DNA of 51,943 bases from Neobacillus niacini (GCF_000759675.1 NZ_BAWM01000041.1:1-51943); one strand, 5' to 3'; shown: positions 17,440 to 26,173, counted from the first letter of the stretch. Made by a program: numbers and translations. The notes: generated from the letters alone by a model not told the origin.

Positions 17440-18651
17440 ATGGCTAAGGAAAAAATTGTTTTAGCATATTCAGGAGGATTAGATACTTCGGTTTCAGTTA
17501 AATGGATTCAGGAGAAATATGGCTATGATGTCATTGCACTAGGTCTAGATGTTGGTGAGGGTAAGGATCTAGAAGCGATTAAACAAAAGGCATTGAATGT
17601 AGGGGCTATTAAAGCTTATATGATCGATGCAAAAGAATTGTTAGCACAAGAATATATTTTGCCAGCATTGAAGGCAAATTGTTTATATGAAGGAAAATAC
17701 CCATTATCTTCTGCACTATCTCGACCGTTAATTTCAAAATTATTGGTAGAAGTAGCTGAAAAAGAAGGGGCAACAGCTGTTGCTCATGGCTGTACAGGAA
17801 AAGGGAATGACCAAGTTCGTTTTGAAGTTTCCATTCAGGCGTTAAATCCAAGTTTAAAGGTTGTTGCACCTGTTCGTGAATGGGGCATGACTCGTGATGA
17901 AGAAATTGAATATGCACAGGAAAATGGAATTCCAATACCTGTTAATTTAGACAATCCTTTCTCAATTGATGCGAATATCTGGGGACGTGCTTGCGAAGCA
18001 GGGGTCCTAGAAGATCCATGGGCAGAGGCGCCTGAAGCTGCTTTTGATTGGACTGCTCCAATTGAATTAACACCGGATCAAGCGGAATATATGGAAATTG
18101 AATTTGAGCAAGGTGTTCCTGTTGCTCTGAATGGTGAAAAGCTGCCATTGGTGCAATTAATCGAAACCTTGAACGAGCTTGGTGGTAAACACGGCGTTGG
18201 TCGTATCGATCATATTGAAAATCGACTAGTAGGAATTAAATCTAGAGAAGTTTATGAAAATCCTGCTGCCTTAATTTTGATTAATGCTCATAAAGAATTA
18301 GAATTCTTAACACTAACACGTGAAGTAACACAGTTCAAAACCCAAGTAGAACAGCAAATGGCAAAAATCATCTACGAGGGACTTTGGTATTCACCAATAA
18401 AACCAGCTCTCGATGCCTTTATTGATGAAACGCAAAAAGTAGTTACGGGTACTATTCGAGTGAAACTCCACAAAGGCAACCATACAGTTGTCGGTCGTAA
18501 GTCACCAAACAGTCTTTATAATGAAGAATTGGCAACTTACTCTAAAGGCGATGCTTTTGACCATAATGCGGCTGTTGGATTTATTAAAATTTGGGGATTA
18601 CCAACAAAGGTATATTCTGAGGTAAATAATAAAGAAACGATAATGAAATAA
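17440..18651 (+). CDS. argG: argininosuccinate synthase
   Basis: ArgG condenses citrulline and aspartate with ATP. The 403-residue protein has the PP-loop [14 protein letters not shown], the [14 protein letters not shown] segment, and the substrate loops [16 protein letters not shown] and [16 protein letters not shown] 17440 is chosen because GAGGAGA at 17426-17432 is 7 nt before it; an upstream ATG at 17422 overlaps that ribosome site. Its own ARG box lies just upstream, so argGH is a second transcription unit. Confidence 0.96.
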   Translation: MAKEKIVLAYSGGLDTSVSVKWIQEKYGYDVIALGLDVGEGKDLEAIKQKALNVGAIKAYMIDAKELLAQEYILPALKANCLYEGKYPLSSALSRPLISKLLVEVAEKEGATAVAHGCTGKGNDQVRFEVSIQALNPSLKVVAPVREWGMTRDEEIEYAQENGIPIPVNLDNPFSIDANIWGRACEAGVLEDPWAEAPEAAFDWTAPIELTPDQAEYMEIEFEQGVPVALNGEKLPLVQLIETLNELGGKHGVGRIDHIENRLVGIKSREVYENPAALILINAHKELEFLTLTREVTQFKTQVEQQMAKIIYEGLWYSPIKPALDAFIDETQKVVTGTIRVKLHKGNHTVVGRKSPNSLYNEELATYSKGDAFDHNAAVGFIKIWGLPTKVYSEVNNKETIMK

Positions 18652-18660
18652 TAATCGGGT

Positions 18661-18683
18661 GCCCTCGAAACCTTTTCGAGGGC
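18661..18683 (+). terminator. argG-argH intergenic hairpin
   Basis: A perfect 10-bp stem (18661-18670 with 18674-18683) with a 3-nt loop lies 10 nt after the argG stop. The T-run is delayed and short, so it may act as a weak attenuator or mRNA stabiliser rather than a full terminator; argH has no obvious promoter of its own. Confidence 0.5.
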
Positions 18684-18714
18684 AAACTTGTTAGTTTTTA
18701 AGGAGGAGCAATCA

Positions 18715-20091
18715 ATGTCCAAATTATGGGGCGGACGATTTACGAAAGAAACCAATAAGTTAGTTGAAGAATTTACAGCTTCCATTTCCTTTGATCAAAA
18801 GCTTGCCAAAGAGGATATCGCCGGCAGCATGGCACATGTTCAAATGCTAGGCGAATGCGGTATTATTCCATCTGAGGATGCTGATAAAATAAAAGCTGGC
18901 CTTCTTGAAATCAAAAAGATGGTGGATCAAAACGAGATTGAGTTTTTAGTTGAAGATGAAGATATTCATATGAATATTGAAAAATTATTGATTGAAAAAA
19001 TAGGTCCTGTAGGTGGTAAGCTTCATACTGGTCGTAGTCGAAATGACCAGGTTGCAACCGATATGCACCTTTACTTACGCACAAAGACAACAGAATTAAT
19101 TAAATTACTTGAAGATGTTCAAGGCTCATTGCTTGTACAGGCAAAGGGGAATGTTAACACGTTAATCCCAGGTTATACTCATCTCCAGCGAGCCCAGCCG
19201 GTCTCATTCGCACATCATGTAATGGCTTATTTTTGGATGTTTGAACGAGATAAAGAGAGACTGATTGATAGTTTAAAGCGTGTTAATTGGCTACCACTTG
19301 GTTCAGGTGCCTTAGCAGGAACCACTTTTCCTATCAAACGTGAACGCGTTGCAGAGCTGCTCGGCTTTGAAACGATTTATCCAAATAGTATGGATGCAGT
19401 AAGTGATCGGGATTTTATCTTAGAATTCCTCTCGATTGGTTCCATTATCATGACTCATATTTCAAGATTATCTGAGGAGCTTGTTATTTGGTCAAGCCAA
19501 GAGTTTCAATTTGTTGAGCTTGATGATTCTTTTTGTACGGGATCCAGCATTATGCCGCAAAAGAAGAACCCTGATGTTCCTGAGTTGTTAAGAGGAAAGA
19601 CTGGTCGTACTTTTGGGAATTTGATTGGCCTCTTGACGGTCCTTAAGGGCTTGCCGCTTGCATACAACAAGGATTTGCAGGAAGATAAGGAAGGGATGTT
19701 CGATACAGTGGAGACACTGGAAGGGTCCCTGATGCTGTTGGCACCAATGATTGAAACGATGACAGTTAATAAAGACATCATGCGTAAAGCGATTAATAAT
19801 GATTTCTCGAATGCCACCGACATTGCGGACTACTTGGTTCGAAAAGGTTTGCCATTTAGAGAGGCACACGAAGTCATCGGGAAGATTGTTTTATATGCAA
19901 TTCAACAGCAAAAGTTCTTACTTGATTTAAGTTTTGCGGAATACCAAGAGTTCAGTTCGTTATTTGAAGAGGATATTTATCAGGTTTTATCACCAGAGAA
20001 TGTTGTTGCCGTTCGAAATAGCTTCGGAGGGACATCACCTGCACAGGTGATAAAACAAATCGAGCTTGCAGAGGGAAAACTAGGTAAATAA
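18715..20091 (+). CDS. argH: argininosuccinate lyase
   Basis: ArgH releases arginine and fumarate. The protein of about 458 residues begins [14 protein letters not shown] and carries [30 protein letters not shown] and the mobile signature loop [23 protein letters not shown] 8 nt upstream decides ATG 18715 over a start at 18688. It completes the pathway, and a clear terminator follows. Confidence 0.96.
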   Translation: MSKLWGGRFTKETNKLVEEFTASISFDQKLAKEDIAGSMAHVQMLGECGIIPSEDADKIKAGLLEIKKMVDQNEIEFLVEDEDIHMNIEKLLIEKIGPVGGKLHTGRSRNDQVATDMHLYLRTKTTELIKLLEDVQGSLLVQAKGNVNTLIPGYTHLQRAQPVSFAHHVMAYFWMFERDKERLIDSLKRVNWLPLGSGALAGTTFPIKRERVAELLGFETIYPNSMDAVSDRDFILEFLSIGSIIMTHISRLSEELVIWSSQEFQFVELDDSFCTGSSIMPQKKNPDVPELLRGKTGRTFGNLIGLLTVLKGLPLAYNKDLQEDKEGMFDTVETLEGSLMLLAPMIETMTVNKDIMRKAINNDFSNATDIADYLVRKGLPFREAHEVIGKIVLYAIQQQKFLLDLSFAEYQEFSSLFEEDIYQVLSPENVVAVRNSFGGTSPAQVIKQIELAEGKLGK

Positions 20092-20095
20092 TCGA

Positions 20096-20117
20096 AAACC
20101 ACCTAATGGTGGTTTTT
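20096..20117 (+). terminator. argH terminator
   Basis: AAAACCACC pairs with GGTGGTTTT across a TAAT loop and is followed by T residues. It starts 4 nt after the argH stop. Confidence 0.85.
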
Positions 20118-20183
20118 ATTTGTATAACTATCAAAAATATTAGATAATTTCACCAAGAGATTTAATTCTAGAGGAGGAGAACA

Positions 20184-21041
20184 ATGAAATTACGCGTATC
20201 TGTTGTACAGTATCATCTACATACAATTCACTCTTTTGAAGAATTTGCCGCACAATGCGAGCATTATATAAAAACGGCTGAGGAATTTGGAGCAGAGTTT
20301 GTACTTTTCCCTGAGTTCTTCACCACACAACTTCTATCGATTGGAAATGGGCAGGGGCAGAGTCTGACAATAAATGACCTACCAGGTTTCACGCAAGCAT
20401 ACCGTGAATTGTTCTCGAAGTTTGCCAGACAAACGAACATGCATATTATTGCTGGGACTCATGTTATTGAAAAGGGCGGAAAGCTATATAATACAGCTCA
20501 TTTATTTTATCCTGATGGAAGGGTTGGCGAGCAGGCAAAGCTTCATATTACGCCTACAGAAGTGAACGAGTGGAACATGGCTAAAGGTGAAAGTTTTCAA
20601 ATTTTTGATACAGACAAAGGTAAAATCGCCCTGCTCACCTGCTATGACATTGAGTTCCCTGAAATCGTGCGTATGGCAAAGGCAAAAGGAGCAGATGTGA
20701 TTTTTTGTCCTTCATGTACCGATGACCGCCACGGCTTTCATCGCGTTCGTTACACTAGTCATGCTCGTGCTGTTGAAAACCAGGTATATGTTGTTTTAAC
20801 CGGAACTGTCGGTGCCTTGCCGACTGTTGATTTCATGCGTGCTAATTTCGGCCAGGCAGTAATCATAACGCCAAATGATATTCCGTTCCCACCAAAAGGT
20901 ATTCTGGTGGAAGGAGAACTGAACAACGATATGGTTGTTACAGCCGACCTTGATTTGGAGTTATTATATGAAGTTAGAGAACGAGGATCAGTAACAACCT
21001 GGCGTGATCGCAGAACAGATTTATATCCGGATTGGGAATAA
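20184..21041 (+). CDS. carbon-nitrogen hydrolase (nitrilase family)
   Basis: The 285-residue protein has the nitrilase triad: Glu in FVLFPEFFT (about residue 44), Lys in EQAKLHITPTE (about 119) and the nucleophilic Cys in LLTCYDIEFPE (about 151). Such enzymes hydrolyse amides such as omega-amides or carbamoyl amines; the substrate is not identifiable here. GGAGGAG precedes the ATG. Two GNAT acetyltransferase genes follow in the same direction after a dispersed repeat; a nitrilase-acetyltransferase pairing (fused in B. subtilis YhcX) supports a shared role. Confidence 0.85.
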   Translation: MKLRVSVVQYHLHTIHSFEEFAAQCEHYIKTAEEFGAEFVLFPEFFTTQLLSIGNGQGQSLTINDLPGFTQAYRELFSKFARQTNMHIIAGTHVIEKGGKLYNTAHLFYPDGRVGEQAKLHITPTEVNEWNMAKGESFQIFDTDKGKIALLTCYDIEFPEIVRMAKAKGADVIFCPSCTDDRHGFHRVRYTSHARAVENQVYVVLTGTVGALPTVDFMRANFGQAVIITPNDIPFPPKGILVEGELNNDMVVTADLDLELLYEVRERGSVTTWRDRRTDLYPDWE

Positions 21042-21188
21042 GAAAAGCGAAAGCGCCCGTTCAGCGGCGTATGGACTGTAGCTCTTTGAATGAGATAAAG
21101 GAAACACGGAGAGCGGTAGCGATTCGATGTTGACTTATCGTAGGGAAAAGGGCGAAGTACACTAGCCGCTGGGCGCTGGAGCTAGACA
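21042..21188 (+). repeat. dispersed intergenic repeat, short form
   Basis: The element begins GAAAAGCGAAAGCGCC directly after the hydrolase stop and ends GGGCGCTGGAGCTAGACA. Inside, GATAAAGGAAACACG and ATGTTGACTTATCG can pair through GATAA/TTATC. The same ends, inverted, occur at 23204-23478, and this type of element is familiar from intergenic regions of many Bacillaceae. It is probably a non-autonomous mobile or structured repeat. No ORF. Confidence 0.75.
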
Positions 21189-21245
21189 GTAAACTAAGTT
21201 CAAAACTTACACTTACTTTAAATAATAAAGAAGGGTGGAGTTGCT

Positions 21246-21911
21246 TTGTATCATAGTGAATTTTACGTTTTTGACCAAGAAAAGCCAGTTCCAGTGGTCA
21301 TTCGTAATTACACTCAAGAAGATTTTGCGGCGCTTATCCAAATACAATCAGAATGCTTTCCTCCTCCATTTCCGTCAGAGTTATGGTGGAATAAAGAGCA
21401 ATTATCAAACCATGTAAAATTATTTCCTGAGGGCGCACTATGTATTGAAGTAGATGGTATATTAGCAGGTTCCCTTACAGGGCTTTGTGTCCAGTTCGAC
21501 CCTAACCATATTGCACATACATGGGAAGAAATTACGAATCATGGCTACATTAAGAACCATAATCCAAGTGGAGATTCACTCTATATTGTGGATATCAGTG
21601 TACGACCAAAGTTTCGAAAACTTGGTCTTGGAAAACTGATGATGCAGGCCATGTACCATGTCGTGATTCAGAAAAAACTAGTGCGGCTGCTTGGCGGAGG
21701 CAGAATGCCGGGCTATCATAAAGTAGCGGATCGAATGAAACCAGATCAGTATCTAAATGAAGTATTAATGGGGAAGTTGAAAGACCCCGTTATAACTTTT
21801 CTGCTTCGGTGCGGAAGAGTGCCAATTGGCATTGTAGAAAATTACCTTGAAGATGAAGAATCATGTAATTATGCTGCATTAATGGAATGGAAAAATCCAT
21901 TTATAAAATAA
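21246..21911 (+). CDS. GNAT-family N-acetyltransferase
   Basis: The protein of about 221 residues is a GNAT enzyme: it begins with a beta strand and VVIRNYTQEDFAAL, and the acetyl-CoA loop is VDISVRPKFRKLGLGKLMMQAMY, matching motif A (V-x-R-x-x-G-x-G-x-L). It starts at TTG 21246 with GGTGGAG 5 nt upstream. The second GNAT gene follows after 18 bp. Substrate unknown; neighbourhood suggests a function tied to the nitrilase-like hydrolase. Confidence 0.8.
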   Translation: MYHSEFYVFDQEKPVPVVIRNYTQEDFAALIQIQSECFPPPFPSELWWNKEQLSNHVKLFPEGALCIEVDGILAGSLTGLCVQFDPNHIAHTWEEITNHGYIKNHNPSGDSLYIVDISVRPKFRKLGLGKLMMQAMYHVVIQKKLVRLLGGGRMPGYHKVADRMKPDQYLNEVLMGKLKDPVITFLLRCGRVPIGIVENYLEDEESCNYAALMEWKNPFIK

Positions 21912-21929
21912 TAGGGAGAGTCTTAGCTT

Positions 21930-22598
21930 ATGGAATATAAACGTATAACAAGTATTACAGACCCAAACTTTAAAAAACTGCATGAATTAATGGGAGAAAT
22001 TTTCCCGCCAGAGGAAGTATTAGAGTATGAGTTATGGAAAGAGCCTTTAGAGGATCCAGGCATTCGTGTATTTGTTGCTGTTGATGGTGATGAGGTTGTA
22101 GGGGCAACTGAGTACCGTTATTATCCTGATTGGAATATAGCGATGACAGACTTTACGATCATTAGTAAGCCTGGACTAAGCTTAGGGCGATTTTTAGCAC
22201 AGAACCGCTTAAAGGACTTGCAAAAGCTTGCTGCTGAAAACGGTAAGGAGCTTTTCGGCATGTTTGCCGAAATATATGATCCTTATCGGGTGGGTCATGA
22301 GTTTGGTGGTGTAAAGGTAATGGACCCTTATGTGCGTCGTGAGGTTCTTTCACATTTAGGTTATAAACGAATTGATTTAGACTATGTACATCCATCATGG
22401 GAAAATAATGGTGAGGCTGTTAAAGGACTCGATTTTTGCTTTATGCCAATGAACGATGAGCTAGAAACTATTCCTGCATTCCTTGTGGCTGATTTCATTA
22501 CCACCTATTACTCCATTCTTTCAAATAAACCACAGGAATGGCTCGATATGATTGAACTTGTGAAAAGAAAAGATACCATTTCCTTATTACCACTTTAA
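21930..22598 (+). CDS. GNAT-like acetyltransferase, second of the pair
   Basis: The 222-residue protein shows the GNAT core more weakly: IRVFVAVDGDEVVGATEYRYYPDWN, a central strand ending AMTDFTII, and a helix with GRFLAQNRLKDL. The usual R/Q-x-x-G-x-G/A loop is not clear (SKPGLSLGRFLAQ is the nearest), so catalysis may differ. It follows the first GNAT gene by 18 bp with GGGAGAG upstream, forming a three-gene unit with the hydrolase. Confidence 0.65.
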   Translation: MEYKRITSITDPNFKKLHELMGEIFPPEEVLEYELWKEPLEDPGIRVFVAVDGDEVVGATEYRYYPDWNIAMTDFTIISKPGLSLGRFLAQNRLKDLQKLAAENGKELFGMFAEIYDPYRVGHEFGGVKVMDPYVRREVLSHLGYKRIDLDYVHPSWENNGEAVKGLDFCFMPMNDELETIPAFLVADFITTYYSILSNKPQEWLDMIELVKRKDTISLLPL

Positions 22599-22676
22599 AT
22601 AAAATAGTTTCTAATTATCAAGTTCACATACCATCCATATTTCTAACATTAATATGTAAAAAAACTGTGAAATCCG

Positions 22677-22705
22677 TTGTTATTGGTATGGAAGGGGAGT
22701 ATAGT
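22677..22705 (+). promoter_or_regulatory. promoter of a candidate small RNA
   Basis: TTGTTA (22677-22682) and TATAGT (22700-22705) are separated by 17 bp, giving a predicted start near 22712. No ORF follows before the terminator at about 22839-22869. Confidence 0.5.
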
Positions 22706-22711
22706 GAAGAT

Positions 22712-22869
22712 GTAAAGGAGATAGTGATTCCATTCACAATCACCTAGTATCGTTTTACCGGGTCCTATGCCGTTTTTGGCACTAATCTCTCTATAGGACA
22801 CGATGATTTAATCATTTTCCCCCCCTTTATAAATTTTTAAAGAAGCAGGATTATCCTGCTTCTTTTTTT
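22712..22869 (+). ncRNA. candidate structured small RNA with a C-rich stretch
   Basis: Between the second GNAT gene and yfhD lies a unit with its own promoter, no ORF and an intrinsic terminator (22839-22850 with 22854-22865, then T8). It can form GTGATT/AATCAC (22724-22743) and GTCCTATGCC paired with GGC and ATAGGAC (22762-22799), the latter with a 12-nt bulge. An apparently single-stranded TTTTCCCCCCCTTT at 22815-22828 could pair with Shine-Dalgarno sequences, as in C-rich sRNAs such as RoxS and FsrA. No Rfam family was recognised by eye; it could also be a long 3' UTR. Confidence 0.5.
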
Positions 22870-22909
22870 TACACCTTAATAGGGTACTGCCTATTTTTTT
22901 TTAAAAGGG

Positions 22910-23098
22910 TTATTTTCTTCGCTTGTTTGTAACACGCTGGTTAGCTGCATTTGCTCGTGCCATCGCTTCAAGGTCTGCATGATCTGCAAATTCAGCGGAA
23001 TACTCCACATCATTTCCATCTGATTTCATGTTTTTTGGAACCTGTGGAAGTGATGCTTTATTTTTATCACGAGCGTTATGTCCATGTGAACGACCCAT
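22910..23098 (-). CDS. yfhD: YfhD family small protein
   Basis: A 62-residue basic, histidine- and asparagine-rich protein starting MGRSHGHNARDKNK with LPQVPKNMKSDGNDVEYS and ending in a basic tail, matching the YfhD family of Bacillus. Function is unknown in the family. It lies in the same order as in B. subtilis (yfhD, yfhE, recX), although here a repeat element separates it from yfhE and no yfhF is present. Confidence 0.8.
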   Translation of the reverse strand: MGRSHGHNARDKNKASLPQVPKNMKSDGNDVEYSAEFADHADLEAMARANAANQRVTNKRRK

Positions 23099-23203
23099 TC
23101 GTAAAAAACCCCTTTCACAGTTAACTAAGTGAGAACAGAAAAGTTCCCACTAATAGCTTTTCCTTATTATAAGAGTTCATGAATGGAAAAAACTCCAACT
23201 TAT

Positions 23204-23478
23204 TGTCTAGCTCCAGTCGCCATCGGCTCGGGGGAAAAAGAAAAAAACACTTTTTCCTCGGTCATAAGCTTGTCTAGTTGCGGCTCCTTGGGACTCGAGT
23301 CATAAGCCGCCCCCTGAAGAAGGCAAAAAGCGCCTTCTTGCAGGGTTCGTCTTATGCCTTCGTCCCAGGTCAGTCGCCTCCACATTTCAAACAATCCGTC
23401 AAAAAGGTTAAAGAGCAACCTTTCTGCCGGCTCGCCTTATGCCTGTCGCCGATAAGCAGGCGCCTTCCGCTTTTCTTA
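23204..23478 (-). repeat. dispersed intergenic repeat, long form
   Basis: Read on the minus strand the element begins AAGAAAAGCGGAAGGCGCC and ends GACTGGAGCTAGACA, the same ends as the 21042-21188 element but with a longer, different middle of about 240 bp. The middle holds several inverted pairs, for example AAGAAGGCGCTTTTTGCCTTCTT. Short ORFs inside it have no recognisable product. It separates yfhD from yfhE and reaches the yfhE stop codon. Confidence 0.7.
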
Positions 23479-23610
23479 TAAACGAGTTTTTTTGTCATGG
23501 AAACCGCCAGCACGGTCTGCCATTTTAAACTCACGCTGGTAGGATACTTCCTGCATGCTGGTGAGTGAATATTTACCTCTATCCTTATCTTTTTTCTTCT
23601 TTTCTGCCAT
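23476..23610 (-). CDS. yfhE: YfhE family small protein
   Basis: A 44-residue lysine-rich protein beginning MAEKKKKDKDRGKYSLTSMQ, followed by EVSYQREFKMADRAGGFHDK, which matches the short YfhE family. The ATG complement is at 23608-23610 with AAAGGAATG upstream. Its stop codon lies on the edge of the dispersed repeat, so the repeat may have supplied the stop. Function unknown. Confidence 0.75.
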   Translation of the reverse strand: MAEKKKKDKDRGKYSLTSMQEVSYQREFKMADRAGGFHDKKTRL

Positions 23611-23756
23611 ATTGCTCATTCCTTTCAACATTTAATTTGTTAATTGTTAAAAAGCTTATGGAAAAAATTAAGCACATTCTCCATTTTTACCTTTTCAGAA
23701 TGGAATGATACTCAATTGTTGAAAAAATATGGTAAAGTATTGGTGAGGTGAATGAT

Positions 23757-24566
23757 ATGGCTGTTATTACAAAAATCACCACTCAGCAGAAAAATAAAGA
23801 CCGCTTTAATATTTTTATGGATTATGGTAAAGGTGAAGAATATGCCTTTAGTGTCGATAGCGATGTACTTATTCGGTTTCAATTAAAAAAAGGGCTGGAG
23901 ATTGATGATTTTTCCATCATAGAAATACAGTTTCAAGACGACATCCGCAAGGCCTTTAATCTAGCGGTTAATTTTTTGGCAAGAAGAATGAGATCTGAAA
24001 AAGAAATAAGGGATTATCTTATACAAAAGGAAGTAGAAGAACCTATCATCAATGAAGTTCTTCATAAATTGGCTGCTCATAGATATATAAATGATGAGGA
24101 ATATGCATTTTCCTTTGTAAGAACTCAAATGAATACGACAGATAAGGGCCCAGACTTAATCCGCATGGAGTTAAAAGACAGAGGAATTAATGAGGCTATA
24201 ATTAAACATGCTATGGCCGAGTATCCTAAAGAGGATCAAGTTGAAAAAGCGATTAAGGTAACTGAAAAGTTAATAAAAAAAAGTTCAAAGGAGTCGCAAC
24301 GAATTGCTAAGCAAAAAGCAGAGCAATTTCTGTTAAGGAAGGGCTACCCCTTTGAAGTTATTCATTTAGCACTAAATGAAGCAGAAACGGATAAAGAACA
24401 AGATGAGGAAATGGAAGCCATTAGGTATCAGGGCGAAAAAGCTTATCGGAAGTATAGTAAATATAGTGGTTTTGAATACGAACAAAAAATGAAACAAGCC
24501 TTATATCGTAAAGGCTTTTCAATGGAACTTATTGAAAAATATCTAGGAGAAAGTAAAAAATCATGA
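23757..24566 (+). CDS. recX: recombination regulator RecX
   Basis: RecX binds RecA filaments and modulates recombination. The 269-residue protein has the RecX repeats: ARRMRSEKEIRDYLIQKEV, HRYINDEEYAFSFVRTQ, KGPDLIRMELKDRGI and a C-terminal GFSMELIEKYLG. ATG 23757 is preferred to GTG 23748, which overlaps the GAGGTG ribosome site. The last codons (GESKKS) lie inside the terminator palindrome shared with the convergent dehydrogenase gene. Confidence 0.9.
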   Translation: MAVITKITTQQKNKDRFNIFMDYGKGEEYAFSVDSDVLIRFQLKKGLEIDDFSIIEIQFQDDIRKAFNLAVNFLARRMRSEKEIRDYLIQKEVEEPIINEVLHKLAAHRYINDEEYAFSFVRTQMNTTDKGPDLIRMELKDRGINEAIIKHAMAEYPKEDQVEKAIKVTEKLIKKSSKESQRIAKQKAEQFLLRKGYPFEVIHLALNEAETDKEQDEEMEAIRYQGEKAYRKYSKYSGFEYEQKMKQALYRKGFSMELIEKYLGESKKS

Positions 24567-24593
24567 CACTGCTTGTCATGATTTTTTACTTTC
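24549..24593. terminator. 20-bp bidirectional terminator inside two coding ends
   Basis: Arms 24549-24568 and 24574-24593 are a perfect 20-nt inverted repeat around CTGCT. It contains the last codons and stop of recX (plus) and of the convergent dehydrogenase (minus); both proteins therefore end in ESKKS. The A/T-rich stem sides supply the T-run in both directions. Confidence 0.85.
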
Positions 24594-25253
24594 GATGATA
24601 ATCTCATCCTGAGAAATTTGCTCCATAATAATTTTGGCCACCTCATTAGGTGAACGGAAGCGGGAAGAGTCTGCTACGTGATTGCTTCCTTCCCAAAATG
24701 GTGTATCCATGCCCCCCATATAAACGGCTTTAATTTTAATGGAACTATTTTCGTATTCCTTTTGCAGACTCTCAGTAAAGCCTCGAACTGCAAATTTACT
24801 TGCGGCATAAACAGCTTCATTGACTTTTCCTCTTAATCCTGCAGTTGAAATAATATTCATCAGCAGACCATCACCCTGTTCTTGCAGCAATGGCAATACA
24901 GCTTTTGTCATAAAAATGGTTCCAAGAACATTTGTGTTGAGCATTTCGGTAATTGCTTTTTCACTTATATCAACAAATGGACCGAAATGACCGACACCTG
25001 CGTTATTGACTAAACCAAAAATCGTGTGACTATTGCTAATTTCTTCAACTTTTTTTAAAATATCCGCTTCCTTTTGAACATCCAGCTCAATGTAATCGGC
25101 CGCACCGCCTGCTTGTTCGATTTCCTTTTTAACAGCAGAAAGTTTATCAACGGACCTTCCAGTCAATAAGAGATGATAGCCTTTCTGAGAAAATAATAAA
25201 GATAATTCCTTCCCTAATCCAGAACCTGCTCCGGTTATAATGATGGTTTTCAC
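24576..25253 (-). CDS. short-chain dehydrogenase/reductase
   Basis: The 225-residue classical SDR has the NAD(P) loop TGAGSGLGKEL, the NNAG motif (LVNNAGVGHFG), the catalytic serine in NIISTAG and YAASK (Y-x3-K). An arginine after the second strand (TGRS) suggests NADP(H). Substrate unknown; it resembles the YqjQ type. This position in B. subtilis lacks this gene, so it is a local insertion next to recX. The stop lies within the shared terminator. Confidence 0.8.
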   Translation of the reverse strand: MKTIIITGAGSGLGKELSLLFSQKGYHLLLTGRSVDKLSAVKKEIEQAGGAADYIELDVQKEADILKKVEEISNSHTIFGLVNNAGVGHFGPFVDISEKAITEMLNTNVLGTIFMTKAVLPLLQEQGDGLLMNIISTAGLRGKVNEAVYAASKFAVRGFTESLQKEYENSSIKIKAVYMGGMDTPFWEGSNHVADSSRFRSPNEVAKIIMEQISQDEIIIESKKS

Positions 25254-25337
25254 TGAAATCTCTCCCTCACCCTTTATTAATTACATAAAAATAACTATAC
25301 TAAAATAAGAGGGAAAACGAAAATGGGAGTGTAAGGA

Positions 25338-25661
25338 ATGCAACAGGAGAAACGATATAGTACGATGACAGAGCATGAATTAAAGCATGAAATTGCCCAG
25401 TTGTTAGAGAAGGGTAGAAAAGCGGAGCAAATGGGAATGGTAAGTGAATATGCTGTACTCGAAAGAAAAGCAGCAATGGCTCGAGCCTATTTATTAGATC
25501 CTACTGATTTTAAACCTGGTGAGATTTATGAGCTTGAAGGAGGCCCTGGTGAATATTTTAAGATTGATTATATGAATGGTGTTTTTGCCTGGGGGTACCG
25601 TTTAAAGGGTGATGGCAAAGAAGAAGCACTTCCGATATCAATGTTGAAGCGGTTAAAATAA
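25338..25661 (+). CDS. yfhH: YfhH family protein (DUF1811)
   Basis: A 107-residue protein: an N-terminal helix (SEYAVLERKAAMARAYLLDP) then a small beta domain (KPGEIYELEGGPGEYFKIDY, GVFAWGYRL), as in B. subtilis YfhH. Cellular role unknown. TAAGGA precedes the ATG. The order recX-(SDR)-yfhH matches B. subtilis except for the inserted dehydrogenase. Confidence 0.85.
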   Translation: MQQEKRYSTMTEHELKHEIAQLLEKGRKAEQMGMVSEYAVLERKAAMARAYLLDPTDFKPGEIYELEGGPGEYFKIDYMNGVFAWGYRLKGDGKEEALPISMLKRLK

Positions 25662-25665
25662 AAAG

Positions 25666-25693
25666 CAAACCAGAGAAATAAATCTCTGGTTTG
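25666..25693. terminator. terminator between yfhH and the convergent small genes
   Basis: CAAACCAGAGA (25666-25676) and TCTCTGGTTTG (25683-25693) form an 11-bp stem with a 6-nt loop. The better T-run is on the minus strand, so it mainly ends the small-gene unit at 25701-26039. Confidence 0.75.
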
Positions 25694-25700
25694 TAGCCTT

Positions 25701-25847
25701 TTAATGAGATCTCTTCTTAGTTTCACGCTGTAGAATGATTAAGTCTTGGGTAAGTTTACTTTCGCCATTTATTTGGGAATGCGCATGTTTTGCATTAGCC
25801 CATGGTGTGGAAAATGGTTTGTTTTGAAAGAATTTTTGGTTTCCCAT
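25701..25847 (-). CDS. small YpzG-like protein
   Basis: The 48-residue product reads MGNQKFFQNKPFSTPWANAK then HAHSQINGESKLTQDLIILQ and a basic end. The pattern N-P-k-H-a-x-S-Q-x-N-G-x-t/s resembles short YpzG-type proteins of Bacillus; assignment is by motif only. GGGAGG lies upstream of the ATG (complement 25845-25847). It lies 18 bp downstream of sspK and may be co-expressed in spores. Confidence 0.6.
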   Translation of the reverse strand: MGNQKFFQNKPFSTPWANAKHAHSQINGESKLTQDLIILQRETKKRSH

Positions 25848-25865
25848 AGTAAAACCTCCCAATTT

Positions 25866-26039
25866 TTAAAAATACTCAGGTGTATCCTTTTCACGCTGAC
25901 CAGAAGCTCGCATCCGCTCCTGTGGATGGGTATTGATTGTGCCATCGGCTCTTTTTGAAGCATATTCTGCTTTTGCTCGAGGCTCTCCCTCTAGCTTGTT
26001 GTTATTTTGATTTGGGAAATTGACTGCTTTATTTCTCAT
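25866..26039 (-). CDS. sspK: acid-soluble spore protein K
   Basis: The 57-residue product begins [20 protein letters not shown] and continues [20 protein letters not shown], near identical to SspK, a minor spore-core SASP. It is a little longer at the C-terminus than B. subtilis SspK. GAGGT precedes the ATG. Expression in the forespore (sigma G) is expected from the family; I did not identify a clear sigma-G promoter. Confidence 0.9.
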   Translation of the reverse strand: MRNKAVNFPNQNNNKLEGEPRAKAEYASKRADGTINTHPQERMRASGQREKDTPEYF

Positions 26040-26173
26040 GCTGTACCTCCATCAAAAGGGAATGAGAAACCGTGAATAGCAAAGTGTCGTCACAACAATG
26101 CTTACCACGTGATATTAGTATTTGAATTTTAGGAGTAGGTTATGTTATAAGAAATTGGCAATGAGGTGAATGT

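Noticed and set aside
22599..22909. Riboswitch or 6S RNA
   Set aside because: The structured unit has its own promoter and terminator and the next gene is on the other strand, so it does not act as a leader; the long closing stem and central bubble of 6S RNA are not evident.
23200..23481. Two ORFs inside the long dispersed repeat
   Set aside because: Both fall inside repeat sequence, one on each strand, with no ribosome site and no family resemblance.
25746..25963. ORFs over 60 codons on both strands near the spore-protein genes
   Set aside because: They are out-of-frame shadows of the two small minus-strand genes at 25701-25847 and 25866-26039, whose translations match small Bacillus proteins.
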